64,000 nucleotides of DNA. Source: Paenarthrobacter aurescens. Its GTDB lineage: Bacteria > Actinomycetota > Actinomycetes > Actinomycetales > Micrococcaceae. The notes below the pieces were generated by a model. It made no database searches and was not told the DNA's origin. It was given only the letters and a program-made list of their open reading frames with translations. The stretch's first letter is position 1. Each line of letters opens with the position of its first letter. The translations under genes were made by a program, and so were the position numbers. The stretch is taken from contig NZ_JAOEFX010000003.1 of NCBI RefSeq assembly GCF_025421775.1, forward strand, positions 434,001 to 498,000, read 5' to 3'. Below, piece after piece: positions 8,076 through 17,157 of this stretch.

Positions 8076-10325
8076 CTACCGCCGGGCCGATGCGCGCTGC
8101 CGTGAACGCGACTCCAAGAGCCAGGACTGCATGTCCAGGAGCGGCTTGCCATCCTCGTCCAAGTGGAACCTGGTCCAGTGTCCGCTGTTGTCCAGGTGCC
8201 AACTGGCGGTCCCGTCGTCAACGTAGCGGCGCAGCAGGTCCATGACAGTAGCTGTGTCTTCCTTGCTGGCCAACTGAACCAGTGCCTCCACGCGACGGTC
8301 CAGGTTGCGGTGCATCATGTCGGCGGAGCCGATGTACACCACGGGCTCGCCACCGTTTCCAAAGGCAAAGACGCGTGAGTGTTCAAGGAAGCGGCCCAGA
8401 ACGGAACGGACCCTGATGTTTTCGCTGAGTCCCGGGACGCCGGGGCGCAAGGAGCAGATGCCGCGCACCACGACGTCAACCTTCACGCCGGCCTGCGAAG
8501 CCCGGTAAAGGGCATCGATGATGGCTTCGTCCACCATGGAGTTGACCTTGATCTGCACCAATCCGGGAGCACCGGCCTGGGCATGGCGGATTTCGGCTTC
8601 AATCCTGTCCATCAAACCTGCCCGCACCGATCGCGGCGCAACTAGCAACCTCTTGAACGTGGACTTCGGGGCGTAACCGGAGAGCTGGTTGAACAGTTTG
8701 GACAGGTCCTCGCCCACTTGCTCGTTGGCCGTCAGGAGGCCAAGGTCTTCGTAGTAGCGGGCCGTCCGCGGGTGATAGTTGCCGGTGCCGATGTGGCAGT
8801 AGCGGCGGAGGCCATCCACTTCCTGTCGAACAACCAAAGACAACTTACAGTGAGTTTTCAGGCCCACGATGCCGTACACCACGTGAACGCCGGCTTGCTC
8901 CAGCTTGCGCGCCCAGGAGATGTTCGCCTGCTCATCAAAGCGGGCCTTGATCTCCACGAGGGCCAGGACCTGCTTGCCTGCCTCGGCGGCATCAATCAGG
9001 GCATCAACAATGGGGGAGTCACCTGAGGTCCGGTACAGGGTCTGCTTGATGGCCTGCACCTTGGGGTCCGCGGCCGCCTGCTCCAGGAAGGCCTGGACGG
9101 AGGTGGAGAACGAGTCATACGGGTGGTGGAGCAGGATATCCCGGCGGCGCATCGCGGCAAAGACGTTGGCGGCCTTCGATGTCTCGGACTCGTTGAGGTA
9201 CCGCGACGTGTGCGGGACGTGCTTGGGGTAGTGCAGATCAGCGCGGTCAATGGCACTGATGGCTGACAGTCCACGGAGATCCAAGGGCGCGGGAACCGAG
9301 TAGACCTCGGACTCTTCAACCCCGAGCTCACGGATCAGCAGAGCCTTGATGTTCGGGTTGATGTCCGTGGTGACTTCCAGTCGCACCGGCGGGCCAAAGC
9401 GCCGACGCAGCAGTTCCTTCTCCAAAGCCTGAAGAAGGTTCTCGGCGTCGTCCTCTTCTACTTCCAGATCCTCGTTGCGGGTCACCCGGAAGGTGTGGTG
9501 CTCCAGGACTTCCATGCCCGGGAAAAGCTTGTCCAGGTGGACCGCGATGACTTCTTCCAAAGCGATGAACCGGGCCACCCGGCCGGGAATGGCGCCAGCG
9601 CGGGGACCGTCCACGGAAATGAGGCGGGGGAGCTGGTCCGGCACCTTGACACGGGCGAAAAGCTCCTTGTCGCTGATGGGATTGCTCACGATGACGGCGA
9701 GGTTCAGGGAGAGGCCGGAGATGTACGGGAACGGGTGTGCCGGGTCCACTGCAAGTGGGGTCAGGATGGGGAAGACTTTCTCCTGGAACATGATGCTGAT
9801 CCGGTGGCGGGCATCATCATCCAGTTCATGCCAGTGCATGATGTGGATGTGCTCGTAGGCCAGTGCCGGGCGAATCTGCTCGGCGAAGACCCTGGCATGG
9901 CGTTCCTGAAGCCTGTGGGCCTCTTCGCTGATCTGCTCCAGTACTTCGATGGGACTCAGCCCTGCGGGGGAGGGCACGGCCAGGCCCGTCGCGATGCGGC
10001 GCTTGAGGCCAGCCACCCGAACCATGAAGAACTCGTCCAGGTTTGAGGCGAAGATCGACAGGAAGCTGACGCGTTCCAGCAGGAAAAGGTCCGGATCCTC
10101 AGCAAGCTCCAGCACTCGGGAGTTAAACGCCAGCCAGCTCAGCTCGCGGTCCAGGAAACGGTCCGGTGAGATGTCCCCTTCAGGCTCCAGGCTCGGCGCG
10201 AACTCGGGTATATCGATGCGGTCCTGGGTGGCTCGCGAGGCCGGCACTTCCGAGGACCCGAAGCGCGGGGGCAATGTTGCGCCCTTCGAGGTGGATCCGG
10301 CGGTGCCGACGGGGTCCGGCTGCAT
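8076..10325 (-). CDS. ppk: polyphosphate kinase PPK1
   Basis: This 749-residue enzyme reversibly polymerises the gamma-phosphate of ATP into inorganic polyphosphate. The N-terminal block [18 protein letters not shown], the [14 protein letters not shown] segment and PHTSRYLN are PPK1 hallmarks. The phosphorylated catalytic histidine lies in [12 protein letters not shown], and [12 protein letters not shown] follows in the PLD-like catalytic domains. Length is slightly above the usual 690-730 because of an N-terminal tail of about 40 residues. Polyphosphate supports stress survival and phosphate storage. It lies between mshD and mutT1 on one strand and is probably co-transcribed with mutT1. Confidence 0.96.
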   Translation of the reverse strand: MQPDPVGTAGSTSKGATLPPRFGSSEVPASRATQDRIDIPEFAPSLEPEGDISPDRFLDRELSWLAFNSRVLELAEDPDLFLLERVSFLSIFASNLDEFFMVRVAGLKRRIATGLAVPSPAGLSPIEVLEQISEEAHRLQERHARVFAEQIRPALAYEHIHIMHWHELDDDARHRISIMFQEKVFPILTPLAVDPAHPFPYISGLSLNLAVIVSNPISDKELFARVKVPDQLPRLISVDGPRAGAIPGRVARFIALEEVIAVHLDKLFPGMEVLEHHTFRVTRNEDLEVEEDDAENLLQALEKELLRRRFGPPVRLEVTTDINPNIKALLIRELGVEESEVYSVPAPLDLRGLSAISAIDRADLHYPKHVPHTSRYLNESETSKAANVFAAMRRRDILLHHPYDSFSTSVQAFLEQAAADPKVQAIKQTLYRTSGDSPIVDALIDAAEAGKQVLALVEIKARFDEQANISWARKLEQAGVHVVYGIVGLKTHCKLSLVVRQEVDGLRRYCHIGTGNYHPRTARYYEDLGLLTANEQVGEDLSKLFNQLSGYAPKSTFKRLLVAPRSVRAGLMDRIEAEIRHAQAGAPGLVQIKVNSMVDEAIIDALYRASQAGVKVDVVVRGICSLRPGVPGLSENIRVRSVLGRFLEHSRVFAFGNGGEPVVYIGSADMMHRNLDRRVEALVQLASKEDTATVMDLLRRYVDDGTASWHLDNSGHWTRFHLDEDGKPLLDMQSWLLESRSRQRASARR

Positions 10326-10428
10326 GGGGTTCTCCTAAGCTCAGGACGGGGTTTCCTCCCACATTACAAGCAAAATCGGTGCGCGAATCCAAGATGTCCC
10401 CGGCTTTCCATCCGGTGATCCTGCCAGG

Positions 10429-11400
10429 TTAATTTTTGGTTAAAGGCCCATACATCACATCGGTGTCCCAACGGACAAAGCCAAGTTTCTGATAAAGGGC
10501 TGCTGCTGGCTCGTTGTCGGCGTCCACATAGAGCATCACGGCGTGCAGGCCTTGGTTCTGAAGGTGCTCAATTCCCGCAACCGTCAAAGCCTTGCCCAGG
10601 CCCAAACCCTGCGCGGCCGGAGACACACCTACTACGTACACTTCGCCAATGGCCGGGTGCGGGCCCTGGCGGGGATGGATCTTGGTCCAGTGGAATCCCA
10701 GCAGGTCCCCTTCGGCGTTGACCGCCAACAGAAAACCTTCGGGATCGAACCAGTCTTCAGCTTCGCGTGCCTCAAGGTCCGCGAGGGTCATGGCACCCTG
10801 TTCGGGATGGTGGGCGAAGGCGGCCCGGTTGGCCGCCAGCCATGCTTGCTCATCCTGGCCAGGCACGAAGGCGCGGAGCGAGACGCCGTCCGGAAGCCCG
10901 GCGTCGGGCAGCGACGCGGCCGAAGACATCAGCCGCATCTTCCACAGTTCCCGCACCGGCCCGTAACCAAAGCGGGTGGCCAGCTCGGCAGCGGCCTCAT
11001 GGTTGCCGTGGGACCAGGCGCTTAGTCCGTCGAGGCTTCGCTTGCCCTGCAGCGCGCCCAGGAGCCTTCCAGCCACGCCTTGGTTGCGGTAGCTGGGGTG
11101 TACGGCCAGCTCCAGCACGCCAGTAGCGTCGGGCCCTTCGACCACGACGGCGATCCCCGCCAGATCTTCGGCAGTCGCCGGGTCCGAATCCTCGTCCGGG
11201 GCGTAAAGAGCCAAAGACAACACTGAGTGATCGCCCGAATCGACTCCCCGCAGCATTACCAGCGTCTGTTCAGACAGGGGAGGGTTCCCGTCGGACTCCT
11301 CCGCGGCGGAGGCCAGGGTCTTGAAGTCCTTGAGGAGCTCGGCGTCCAACGCGCCGTTGATGATCAGTACGGGCCAGTTCTCCGGGTGCGCGTGACTCAT
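10429..11400 (-). CDS. mshD: mycothiol synthase (acetyl-CoA:Cys-GlcN-Ins acetyltransferase)
   Basis: This 323-residue protein has two GNAT domains. The first (about residues 35-140) includes ELAVHPSYRNQGVAGRLL; the second (about 155-323) includes GEVYVVGVSPAAQGLGLGKALT, the functional acetyl-CoA-binding site, and GFHWTKIHP. MshD acetylates the cysteine amine of Cys-GlcN-inositol, the last step of mycothiol synthesis. The gene follows glnR as in mycobacteria. The ATG at 11400 has no ribosome-binding site, but a TATAGC box lies eight bases upstream (11409-11414), which suggests a leaderless message. Confidence 0.95.
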   Translation of the reverse strand: MSHAHPENWPVLIINGALDAELLKDFKTLASAAEESDGNPPLSEQTLVMLRGVDSGDHSVLSLALYAPDEDSDPATAEDLAGIAVVVEGPDATGVLELAVHPSYRNQGVAGRLLGALQGKRSLDGLSAWSHGNHEAAAELATRFGYGPVRELWKMRLMSSAASLPDAGLPDGVSLRAFVPGQDEQAWLAANRAAFAHHPEQGAMTLADLEAREAEDWFDPEGFLLAVNAEGDLLGFHWTKIHPRQGPHPAIGEVYVVGVSPAAQGLGLGKALTVAGIEHLQNQGLHAVMLYVDADNEPAAALYQKLGFVRWDTDVMYGPLTKN

Positions 11401-11558
11401 GATGTAAGGCTATACGCCCCGGGCAAGCCCTGTGATTTGATGTCCCGGCCCAACGGCGGTAGTCTCAATATCTCATTCGGCTTCGGCTGGATACAGGGGG
11501 GATCCACCAGTGGGGTGGCCTCGATACGTTCGACCCGTATGTCCTCCACCAAGAAACA

Positions 11559-11600
11559 AAAGAAGAGGCCAGGATCCGTGGGGATCCTGGCCTCTTCTTT
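11559..11600. terminator. bidirectional Rho-independent terminator after glnR
   Basis: Perfect 19-bp arms (11559-11577 and 11582-11600) enclose a four-base loop. The left edge is A-rich and the right edge T-rich, so minus-strand transcripts end in a U-rich tail. It lies 51 bases past the glnR stop and upstream of mshD, which therefore probably has its own promoter. The rest of the 250-bp gap shows no gene. Confidence 0.85.
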
Positions 11601-11650
11601 GTGTATTCGGATGTTTTGTGTGTGTTCGGATACGTGGGCTCAGCGCACGT

Positions 11651-12349
11651 TCAGGCCTCGGAAAGTTCGTCGTCCGGCAACCGGACAAGCGTCAGCCTGT
11701 AGCCCACGTTGCGGACCGTGCTGATCAGGTTCTCGTGGTCAACGCCCAGCTTGGCGCGGAGCCGCCGGATGTGCACGTCCACGGTCCGGGTGCCTCCGTA
11801 GTAGTCATAGCCCCAGACTTCGGTCAGCAACTGCTGGCGGGTGAATACCCGGCCCGGGTGCTGTGCCAGGTACTTCAGGAGCTCAAACTCCTTGAATGTG
11901 AGGTTCAGCGGCTGGCCATTGACGCGTGCGGTGTAGCTGGCCTCGTCAATGACGACGCCGGCGGCCCGGATTTCGGTCTGGGTCTCTTCTTCCCCGGTGA
12001 CAGCCCGCGCCATCGCGAGGCGGATGCGTGCTTCCACTTCGGCCGGGCCTGCAGAGTCCAGAACGATGTCATCGACTGCCCACGCGGAGGAGACGGCAGC
12101 CATGCCACCCTCCGTGAGGATCAGCATGAGGGGTGCGCTCAGGCCAGTGGCCTTCAACAGCTGCGTCAGTGAGCGGGCACCCACCAGATCCTTGCGTGCG
12201 TCCAGGAAGACGATATCCGTGGGATCGGTTTCGAGCAGTGCAGTGGGCTCTGCCGGGAGGATGTGCACGCGGTGGTTCAGCAACTCCAAGGCAGGCAAAA
12301 TGTCCACCGAAGAGCCGGTGCTGTTCGTCAGGAGCAGGATGTGCGACAT
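11651..12349 (-). CDS. glnR: GlnR-type orphan response regulator of nitrogen metabolism
   Basis: This 232-residue protein has an N-terminal receiver-like domain ([10 protein letters not shown]50 in [10 protein letters not shown]) and a C-terminal OmpR/PhoB winged helix ([46 protein letters not shown]). The overall pattern strongly resembles Streptomyces and mycobacterial GlnR, the global activator/repressor of ammonium-assimilation genes. Those proteins are atypical receivers without a partner kinase, and no kinase gene is adjacent here. GGAGG lies five bases before the ATG at 12349. An in-frame start at 12421 would add 24 unconserved residues. The adjacent mshD is conserved context for GlnR. 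Confidence 0.92.
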   Translation of the reverse strand: MSHILLLTNSTGSSVDILPALELLNHRVHILPAEPTALLETDPTDIVFLDARKDLVGARSLTQLLKATGLSAPLMLILTEGGMAAVSSAWAVDDIVLDSAGPAEVEARIRLAMARAVTGEEETQTEIRAAGVVIDEASYTARVNGQPLNLTFKEFELLKYLAQHPGRVFTRQQLLTEVWGYDYYGGTRTVDVHIRRLRAKLGVDHENLISTVRNVGYRLTLVRLPDDELSEA

Positions 12350-12611
12350 AGTTCCTCCAATGGGCTTTACGCGCATCATCGGGCGTCGAAACCGGAGTCT
12401 CACCGGTCGGTCACAGCGCATTGGCAGCCTCTGCCCGTTGTAACGGGATTCAGGCCAAGACAGTGCGCCGTTGAAGTCTGAGTATACCCATCAGTGCCCT
12501 GCGACACATGGATTCGTGACGGGCTGGCACGGGAATTACGACATATTGGGCCAGCTTAAGGCAGGATTGTCGAGAGGTCGTAAGGCGCATCGGATAGAGG
12601 TCGGGCACACA

Positions 12612-13346
12612 GTGAAGTCTTGGAGCATCGGGGTATTCGGACTCGTGGCGCTCGCAGCCATCGTGGCCAGCACCTTCGTTTCCCGGGAAGCCATGGTGGG
12701 CGTAGGCATCGCGGCGTCCGCGGCTGTGGGGATCGGCTGGCCGCATTTCCTTGGCGTCCCGGCCAAAAAAACGTTGGCGTCAGTCATTGGGCTGGCCGGT
12801 GCAGGCTCGGCTGTGACTGCTGCCTACATGCCTGCGCCGGGGTTCCTGGACGGAACACCCGCCTTCATCGCCCTCGGCGTGATGGCAGTGTTTGTCGTCC
12901 AGCTCGTCCGGGGCACCGGGCAAGCCCAACGCCTGGAATCCACTCTTGGATGCTCCGCCGGTGTGCTGTTGAACTGCCTTGGCGCAGGCTGGATAGCCAG
13001 CGCCCGTTTCAATGGCGTCAGGGAAATGGTCCTGGTGGCCGGCCTGAGCGCTGCGGTGGCCCTGTTGGTGGGAATCATCCGCTGGCCGGACCGCATAGTG
13101 GCTCCGCTCGGTGTTGTGATGGCAGGACTCATGGGTCCGCTTGCGGGCCTGGTATTTTCGGATATCGCAGTCCTTCCCGCTGCCTTGGTGGGCGTTGTGG
13201 TTGGTTCCGTCCTGGTGTGCTTCCGTCGGATGACCACTCTCCGGAGGGGACGGCTTAACATTCCAGCAGCAGTAGGCATGGGCGTGGCCCCCGTCTGGGC
13301 AGTGGGTGCCCTGGCGTACTTCATAGACAAACTACTCATCTACTAA
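12612..13346 (+). CDS. alanine/valine-rich membrane protein, permease-like
   Basis: This 244-residue protein is almost entirely hydrophobic, with about eight predicted membrane segments and few charged loops. It ends YFIDKLLIY. I chose the GTG at 12612 (residues MKSWSIGVFGL). An in-frame start at 12471 would add a charged 47-residue leader unlike a membrane protein N-terminus. The ribosome-binding site is weak (GAGG about 11 bases upstream). It is divergent from glnR, and the 262-bp gap holds the promoters. No family recognised; the fold type is inferred only from hydropathy. Confidence 0.7.
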   Translation: MKSWSIGVFGLVALAAIVASTFVSREAMVGVGIAASAAVGIGWPHFLGVPAKKTLASVIGLAGAGSAVTAAYMPAPGFLDGTPAFIALGVMAVFVVQLVRGTGQAQRLESTLGCSAGVLLNCLGAGWIASARFNGVREMVLVAGLSAAVALLVGIIRWPDRIVAPLGVVMAGLMGPLAGLVFSDIAVLPAALVGVVVGSVLVCFRRMTTLRRGRLNIPAAVGMGVAPVWAVGALAYFIDKLLIY

Positions 13347-13362
13347 CGGTTAGGATGGCATC

Positions 13363-13476
13363 ATGTCTGTACTCGCATTTGAAATTTTCTTCCTCGTTCT
13401 CCTTGGCCTGGCCAGCGTTGCCATGGCATGGTTTGCGGGTTTTGTCGTTTACCGCCTTTTCAAGGGTCAGAAGTAA
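13363..13476 (+). CDS. 37-residue single-TM membrane peptide
   Basis: A complete short frame starts at ATG 13363 and ends TAA 13476. It is hydrophobic throughout (FEIFFLVLLGLASVAMAWFA) and ends in basic residues (YRLFKGQK), the normal polarity for a single helix with a cytoplasmic C-terminus. TAGGAT lies six bases before the ATG. It sits 16 bases after the permease-like gene and 36 bases before the nitrobindin-like gene, so it may be part of one operon. It is below the size cut-off of most gene finders. Confidence 0.6.
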   Translation: MSVLAFEIFFLVLLGLASVAMAWFAGFVVYRLFKGQK

Positions 13477-13512
13477 GCCTTTTGGTCCTGCAGCCCAACA
13501 GAGGTAGTCGTT

Positions 13513-14112
13513 GTGCCTATTGAGATCCCAACAGATCTGACGCCTGAACTCGTCCCCCTTTCCTGGCTCATTGGTGAGTGGGAAGGTCGCGGCCGGCTAG
13601 GTAGTGGTGACGAGGATTCCGAGCATTTCGTCCAGCATGTCTCCTTCACGCATAACGGACTTCCGTACTTGCAGTACAGGGCCGAGACCTGGCTCAGCGA
13701 CGACGCTGGCGCCAAGTTGCGCCCGTTGACAGTGGAGACCGGGTTCTGGGCTCTGGAGCGGAAACTTCAGGAAGGCGACGGCGGCCCGGGACTCATTCCT
13801 GCCGACATCGTCCCCGTCCTCAAGACAGCCGATGAAGTTGAGGAACGCCGCAACAAGGACGGCGGTTTTGACATCTCCGTGTCGATCGCCCACCCAGGCG
13901 GTATCACCGAGCTCTACTATGGCCAGATCAAGGGTCCCCAGATCCAGCTGAGCACCGACATGGTGATGCGCGGCAGCCACTCCAAGGAATACACCGCAGC
14001 CACCCGGATTTTCGGTTTGGTTGACGGGAACCTCCTGTGGCGCTGGGATGTTGCTGCCAGCGGCAAAGCACTGGAAGCGCACGCCTCGGCGTTCCTTCAC
14101 AAGGTGTCCTGA
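13513..14112 (+). CDS. nitrobindin-like heme-binding protein (DUF1794/FABP-like barrel)
   Basis: This 199-residue protein matches the actinobacterial nitrobindin family. The signature GEWEGRG at residues 21-27 is the GxWxGxG motif of the ten-stranded barrel. TGFWALE and the C-terminal HASAFLHK, which supplies the proximal heme histidine, fit the family. Mycobacterial and human (THAP4) members bind ferric heme and isomerise peroxynitrite to nitrate. The GTG start at 13513 fits the conserved N-terminus. An FMN-reductase-like gene, ygfZ and an ankyrin gene follow on the same strand, suggesting a shared redox or nitrosative-stress role (inference). Confidence 0.85.
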   Translation: MPIEIPTDLTPELVPLSWLIGEWEGRGRLGSGDEDSEHFVQHVSFTHNGLPYLQYRAETWLSDDAGAKLRPLTVETGFWALERKLQEGDGGPGLIPADIVPVLKTADEVEERRNKDGGFDISVSIAHPGGITELYYGQIKGPQIQLSTDMVMRGSHSKEYTAATRIFGLVDGNLLWRWDVAASGKALEAHASAFLHKVS

Positions 14113-14162
14113 CCCGAGGCCTCACCGTACGTTCCATAAGCAACCAGCAGAAGGAGCAGAAA

Positions 14163-14885
14163 GTGAACACCGACCTCAAGCCAGGCGGATACGAGGGCCT
14201 CAAAGCCGTTTTCTTCAATGGCACTCTCAAACCGTCGCCGCAGCTCAGCAATACCGATGGCCTGATCAGGATCAGCCGGGACATCATGGAGAAGCAGGGC
14301 GTCGCTACCAAGCTTGTCCGCACCGTGGACCATGACATCGCCAGTGGTGTCTATCCGGATATGCGCGAGCACGGTTGGGCGACGGACGAGTGGCCGGAGA
14401 TCTATCCGGATGTCCGGGATGCCGACATCGTGGTGGTTGCCGGTCCCATCTGGCTGGGCGATAACTCGTCCCAGACCAAGAAGCTCATCGAGCGGCTGTA
14501 TGCCCATTCCGGTGAGCTGAACAGCCAGGGCCAGTGGGCGTTCTACCCGAAGGTGGGCGGCTGCCTCATCACAGGCAATGAGGACGGCATCAAGCACTGT
14601 TCCATGAATGTGCTGTACAGCCTCCAACACATCGGCTTCACCATCCCACCCCAGGCCGACGCCGGATGGATCGGTCCGGTGGGCCCAGGACCGAGCTATC
14701 TGGACGAAGGGTCAGGTGGTCCGGAAAGTGATTTTACTAACAGGAACACCACCTTCATGACGTGGAACCTGCTCCACATGGCCAAGCTCCTTCGCGATGC
14801 CGGGGGCATTCCTGCCTACGGCAACCTGCCGGAGGAATGGAAAGCGGGCACCCGTTTTGATTTCGAAAACCCGGAATACCGCTGA
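14163..14885 (+). CDS. flavodoxin-fold NAD(P)H-dependent FMN reductase family protein
   Basis: This 240-residue protein opens with KAVFFNGTLKPSPQLSNTDGL, the phosphate-binding loop of the flavodoxin-like NADPH-dependent FMN reductase/WrbA group. It continues with VVAGPIWLGDNSSQTKKLIERLY, a typical flavin-contacting segment, and GGCLITGNEDG. The GTG start at 14163 has AAGGAG upstream; the longer frame lacks flavodoxin character. It lies 50 bases after the nitrobindin gene and 22 before ygfZ. Likely an FMN-dependent oxidoreductase, substrate unknown. Confidence 0.82.
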   Translation: MNTDLKPGGYEGLKAVFFNGTLKPSPQLSNTDGLIRISRDIMEKQGVATKLVRTVDHDIASGVYPDMREHGWATDEWPEIYPDVRDADIVVVAGPIWLGDNSSQTKKLIERLYAHSGELNSQGQWAFYPKVGGCLITGNEDGIKHCSMNVLYSLQHIGFTIPPQADAGWIGPVGPGPSYLDEGSGGPESDFTNRNTTFMTWNLLHMAKLLRDAGGIPAYGNLPEEWKAGTRFDFENPEYR

Positions 14886-14907
14886 GCCTCAAGGACTTCT
14901 ACTACAT

Positions 14908-15993
14908 ATGACTTACAAGAGCCTTCTGTTGTCGCGCCCCGGCGCCGTCGAGGACACCGGCCTGGATGCCGGTGTCGCGGCCCATTACGGCGAGCCCTTG
15001 CGTGAGCAACGCGCCTTGGCAGCCGGTACCGCCGTCGTCGATCTTTCGCACCGCGGAGTGGTGACCGTGTCCGGACCGGACCGGCTAAGCTGGCTCAACA
15101 CCTTGTCCTCACAGCAGCTCACCAACCTGCAGCCCGGCGTCGCCAGCGAGCTGTTGCTGTTGAGTGTCCAGGGCCGCATTGAGTTTGATGCCCGGGTGAT
15201 TGACGACGGCGAGACCACATGGCTGATAGTGGAGACCGCCGAAGCGGTGCCTTTGGCCGAGTGGCTGAACAAGATGAAGTTCATGCTTCGTGTCGAGATT
15301 ACGGACGTCTCCGGGCAGTGGGCCGTGCTGGGTTCCACCAAACCTGTGGAGCAGTTGTCGTCCCGCTTGGTGTGGGAGGATCCGTGGCCGCGTGTGAGCC
15401 CGGGCGGCTACGCGTACAGCATTGTCCCGGAAGAGTCGCACCCAGGCCTTGAGCGCCCTTGGTTCGAGTACCTTGTCCCGGTTTCAGAGCTTGAAAACGC
15501 AGTGGAAGGTTTGCCTTTGGCAGGTGCCTTGGCGGCCGATGCCCTGCGGATTGCGGCGTGGCGGCCCCGCCTCGGTGCCGAGACGGACGAGAAGACAATT
15601 CCGCACGAGCTGGATCTCCTCAGGACTTCGGTCCACCTGAACAAGGGTTGCTACAAGGGCCAGGAGACCATTGCGCGTGTCCACAACCTCGGCCACCCGC
15701 CGCGTCGCCTCGTCTTCCTGCAGCTGGACGGTTCGCAGCACACCTTGCCCGCCGTTGGCAGTGTTGTATTTGCCGGAGAACGCAAGGTAGGTACTCTGAC
15801 ATCGGTGGCGCAGCACTTCGAAATGGGACCCGTCGCTTTGGCCGTGGTCAAGCGCTCCGTTTCAGCGGATGACACCCTGACGGTGATGGACGGCGAGGAG
15901 CCTTATGTCGCTGCCCAGGAAGTGATCGTCGCCCCCGACGCCGGCCAGGTTGTCGGGCGCCAGACCGGATTCCTGAAGGGACCCCACCGATGA
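14908..15993 (+). CDS. ygfZ: YgfZ/GcvT-like folate-binding protein
   Basis: This 361-residue protein has the GcvT-like fold and the YgfZ signature KGCYKGQE near residue 250, including the conserved cysteine. In E. coli, YgfZ (IBA57 in eukaryotes) helps maintain some Fe-S enzymes such as MiaB in a folate-dependent way under oxidative stress. LSHRGVVTVSGPDRLSWLNTLSSQ near the N-terminus is the tetrahydrofolate-domain start. The ATG at 14908 fits the family start (MTYKSLLL). Its TGA overlaps the ATG of the ankyrin gene by four bases. Confidence 0.92.
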   Translation: MTYKSLLLSRPGAVEDTGLDAGVAAHYGEPLREQRALAAGTAVVDLSHRGVVTVSGPDRLSWLNTLSSQQLTNLQPGVASELLLLSVQGRIEFDARVIDDGETTWLIVETAEAVPLAEWLNKMKFMLRVEITDVSGQWAVLGSTKPVEQLSSRLVWEDPWPRVSPGGYAYSIVPEESHPGLERPWFEYLVPVSELENAVEGLPLAGALAADALRIAAWRPRLGAETDEKTIPHELDLLRTSVHLNKGCYKGQETIARVHNLGHPPRRLVFLQLDGSQHTLPAVGSVVFAGERKVGTLTSVAQHFEMGPVALAVVKRSVSADDTLTVMDGEEPYVAAQEVIVAPDAGQVVGRQTGFLKGPHR

Positions 15994-16418
15994 GCCAACA
16001 GAATCAGCCCAACGGTCACGAGGCCGCCAGCCCTGCCACGGGTGCGGACGACGAAACGTTGGCCCTCGCCCACGCCCTGTTCGATGCCGCCCGTGAGGGG
16101 AACACCGAATTGCTGCGTGGCTACTTGCATGCCGGAGCCCCGGCCACACTGACCAATGCCGCCGGTGATTCCTTGCTGATGTTGGCTGCCTACCATGGGC
16201 ATGAGGAAGCTGTGCAGTTGATCGTCCACCACGGAGCGGACGTCAATGCCACCAATGACCGAGGCCAGACGCCCTTGGCAGGAGCCGTCTTCAAGGGATA
16301 CACGGGTGTCGCCAGAGCGTTGCTGGACGCGGGAGCAGACCCCGACGCCGGAACGCCCACCGCCCGCGAGGCTGCAGCCATGTTTGCCCGGTCTGAAATT
16401 ATGGCCCTCCTGGACTAA
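15990..16418 (+). CDS. ankyrin-repeat protein
   Basis: This 142-residue protein consists mostly of ankyrin repeats: ALFDAAREGNTELLRGYLHAGA, NAAGDSLLMLAAYHGHEEAVQLIVHHGADVN and TNDRGQTPLAGAVFKGYTGVARALLDAGADPD, followed by a partial repeat. There is no signal peptide or other domain, so it is probably a cytoplasmic protein-protein interaction module. The start overlaps the ygfZ stop (ATGA), and translational coupling suggests it works with YgfZ (inference). Confidence 0.88.
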   Translation: MSQQNQPNGHEAASPATGADDETLALAHALFDAAREGNTELLRGYLHAGAPATLTNAAGDSLLMLAAYHGHEEAVQLIVHHGADVNATNDRGQTPLAGAVFKGYTGVARALLDAGADPDAGTPTAREAAAMFARSEIMALLD

Positions 16419-16434
16419 AACGAGCATTGAGGGT

Positions 16435-16460
16435 AGCCCGGTCGCTGTGGCGACCGGGCT
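16435..16460 (+). terminator. hairpin terminator after the ygfZ-ankyrin operon
   Basis: Eleven-base perfect arms (16435-16445, 16450-16460) enclose the loop TGTG and lie 17 bases past the ankyrin stop. The following sequence, TACTTG, is only weakly T-rich. Confidence 0.75.
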
Positions 16461-16474
16461 TACTTGCACCCATA

Positions 16475-16504
16475 TATTCCACGTGGAATAGTTGTAGTGG
16501 AATA
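16475..16504. promoter_or_regulatory. palindromic operator upstream of the PadR regulator
   Basis: TATTCCACGTGGAATA at 16475-16490 is a perfect 16-bp palindrome. Six bases later the right half, GTGGAATA, is repeated at 16497-16504. It lies 24-53 bases upstream of the PadR GTG start. PadR proteins bind such dyads to repress themselves and a linked exporter, so autoregulation with the downstream MFS gene is likely. Confidence 0.75.
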
Positions 16505-16527
16505 TGATTCGTGGAAGGGGGTCTGCT

Positions 16528-17157
16528 GTGCCCAAAACTGCAGAGCTGACGCCTTTGGGTGTCGCATCCTTGGCGCTCCTGTCAGAGGAGCCCATGCATC
16601 CGTACGAGATGTACCAATTGCTGATGGCCCGCCATGAAGACCGGCTCGTCAAAGTGCGCCCTGGAACGCTGTACCACGCGGTCGGTCGCCTTGAGGATAA
16701 CGGGCTCGTGGAGGCAACAGGAACCGAACGTGAAGGCAACCGGCCCGAGCGGACCACATACCGGATCACCGCCGCCGGGCACCAGGCTCTCGACGCCCGG
16801 CTCCAAGCCATGCTGTCCACGCCCGTCAACGAGTACCCGCTCTTTCCGCACGCCATTGCCGAGGCGCATCATCTGCCTGCAACGGTGGTGATGGGGCTGC
16901 TGGAAGAACGCCTGCTGGCACTCAGCGCTGACCTCGAGTTCCTGGTCCATGCAGAGGCAACTGTGTCGGCCAAGGGGCTGGCCCGCAAATACTGGATCGA
17001 CATCACCTACCAACAAGCCATGCGCCGAACGGAGATCGCGTGGATCCGCGGCCTCCTCGAGGAGTTGCGCAGCGGGCAGCTGCCCTGGGACGAACCCCTG
17101 GCAACTCCCTCCGAACTTTCAAACAAGCCAAAGGAATCCCTTGGAAAACGTAGCTAA
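16528..17157 (+). CDS. PadR-family transcriptional regulator
   Basis: This 209-residue protein begins with a PadR winged helix (ALLSEEPMHPYEMYQLLMAR, VRPGTLYHAVGRLEDNGLVEA, RTTYRITAAGHQALDARL). A helical C-terminal region of about 110 residues suggests the longer PadR subfamily. I chose the GTG at 16528 because GGAAGGGGG lies eight bases upstream. In-frame starts at 16504 and 16511 would place the repeated operator half-site in the coding region. The 3' end overlaps the MFS transporter start by 17 bases. Such pairs usually form substrate-inducible efflux systems. Confidence 0.88.
   Translation: MPKTAELTPLGVASLALLSEEPMHPYEMYQLLMARHEDRLVKVRPGTLYHAVGRLEDNGLVEATGTEREGNRPERTTYRITAAGHQALDARLQAMLSTPVNEYPLFPHAIAEAHHLPATVVMGLLEERLLALSADLEFLVHAEATVSAKGLARKYWIDITYQQAMRRTEIAWIRGLLEELRSGQLPWDEPLATPSELSNKPKESLGKRS

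Noticed and set aside
12471..12611. N-terminal extension of the permease-like gene at 12612
   Set aside because: The added 47 residues are charged and unlike a membrane protein start. The GTG at 12612 gives a normal hydrophobic N-terminus.
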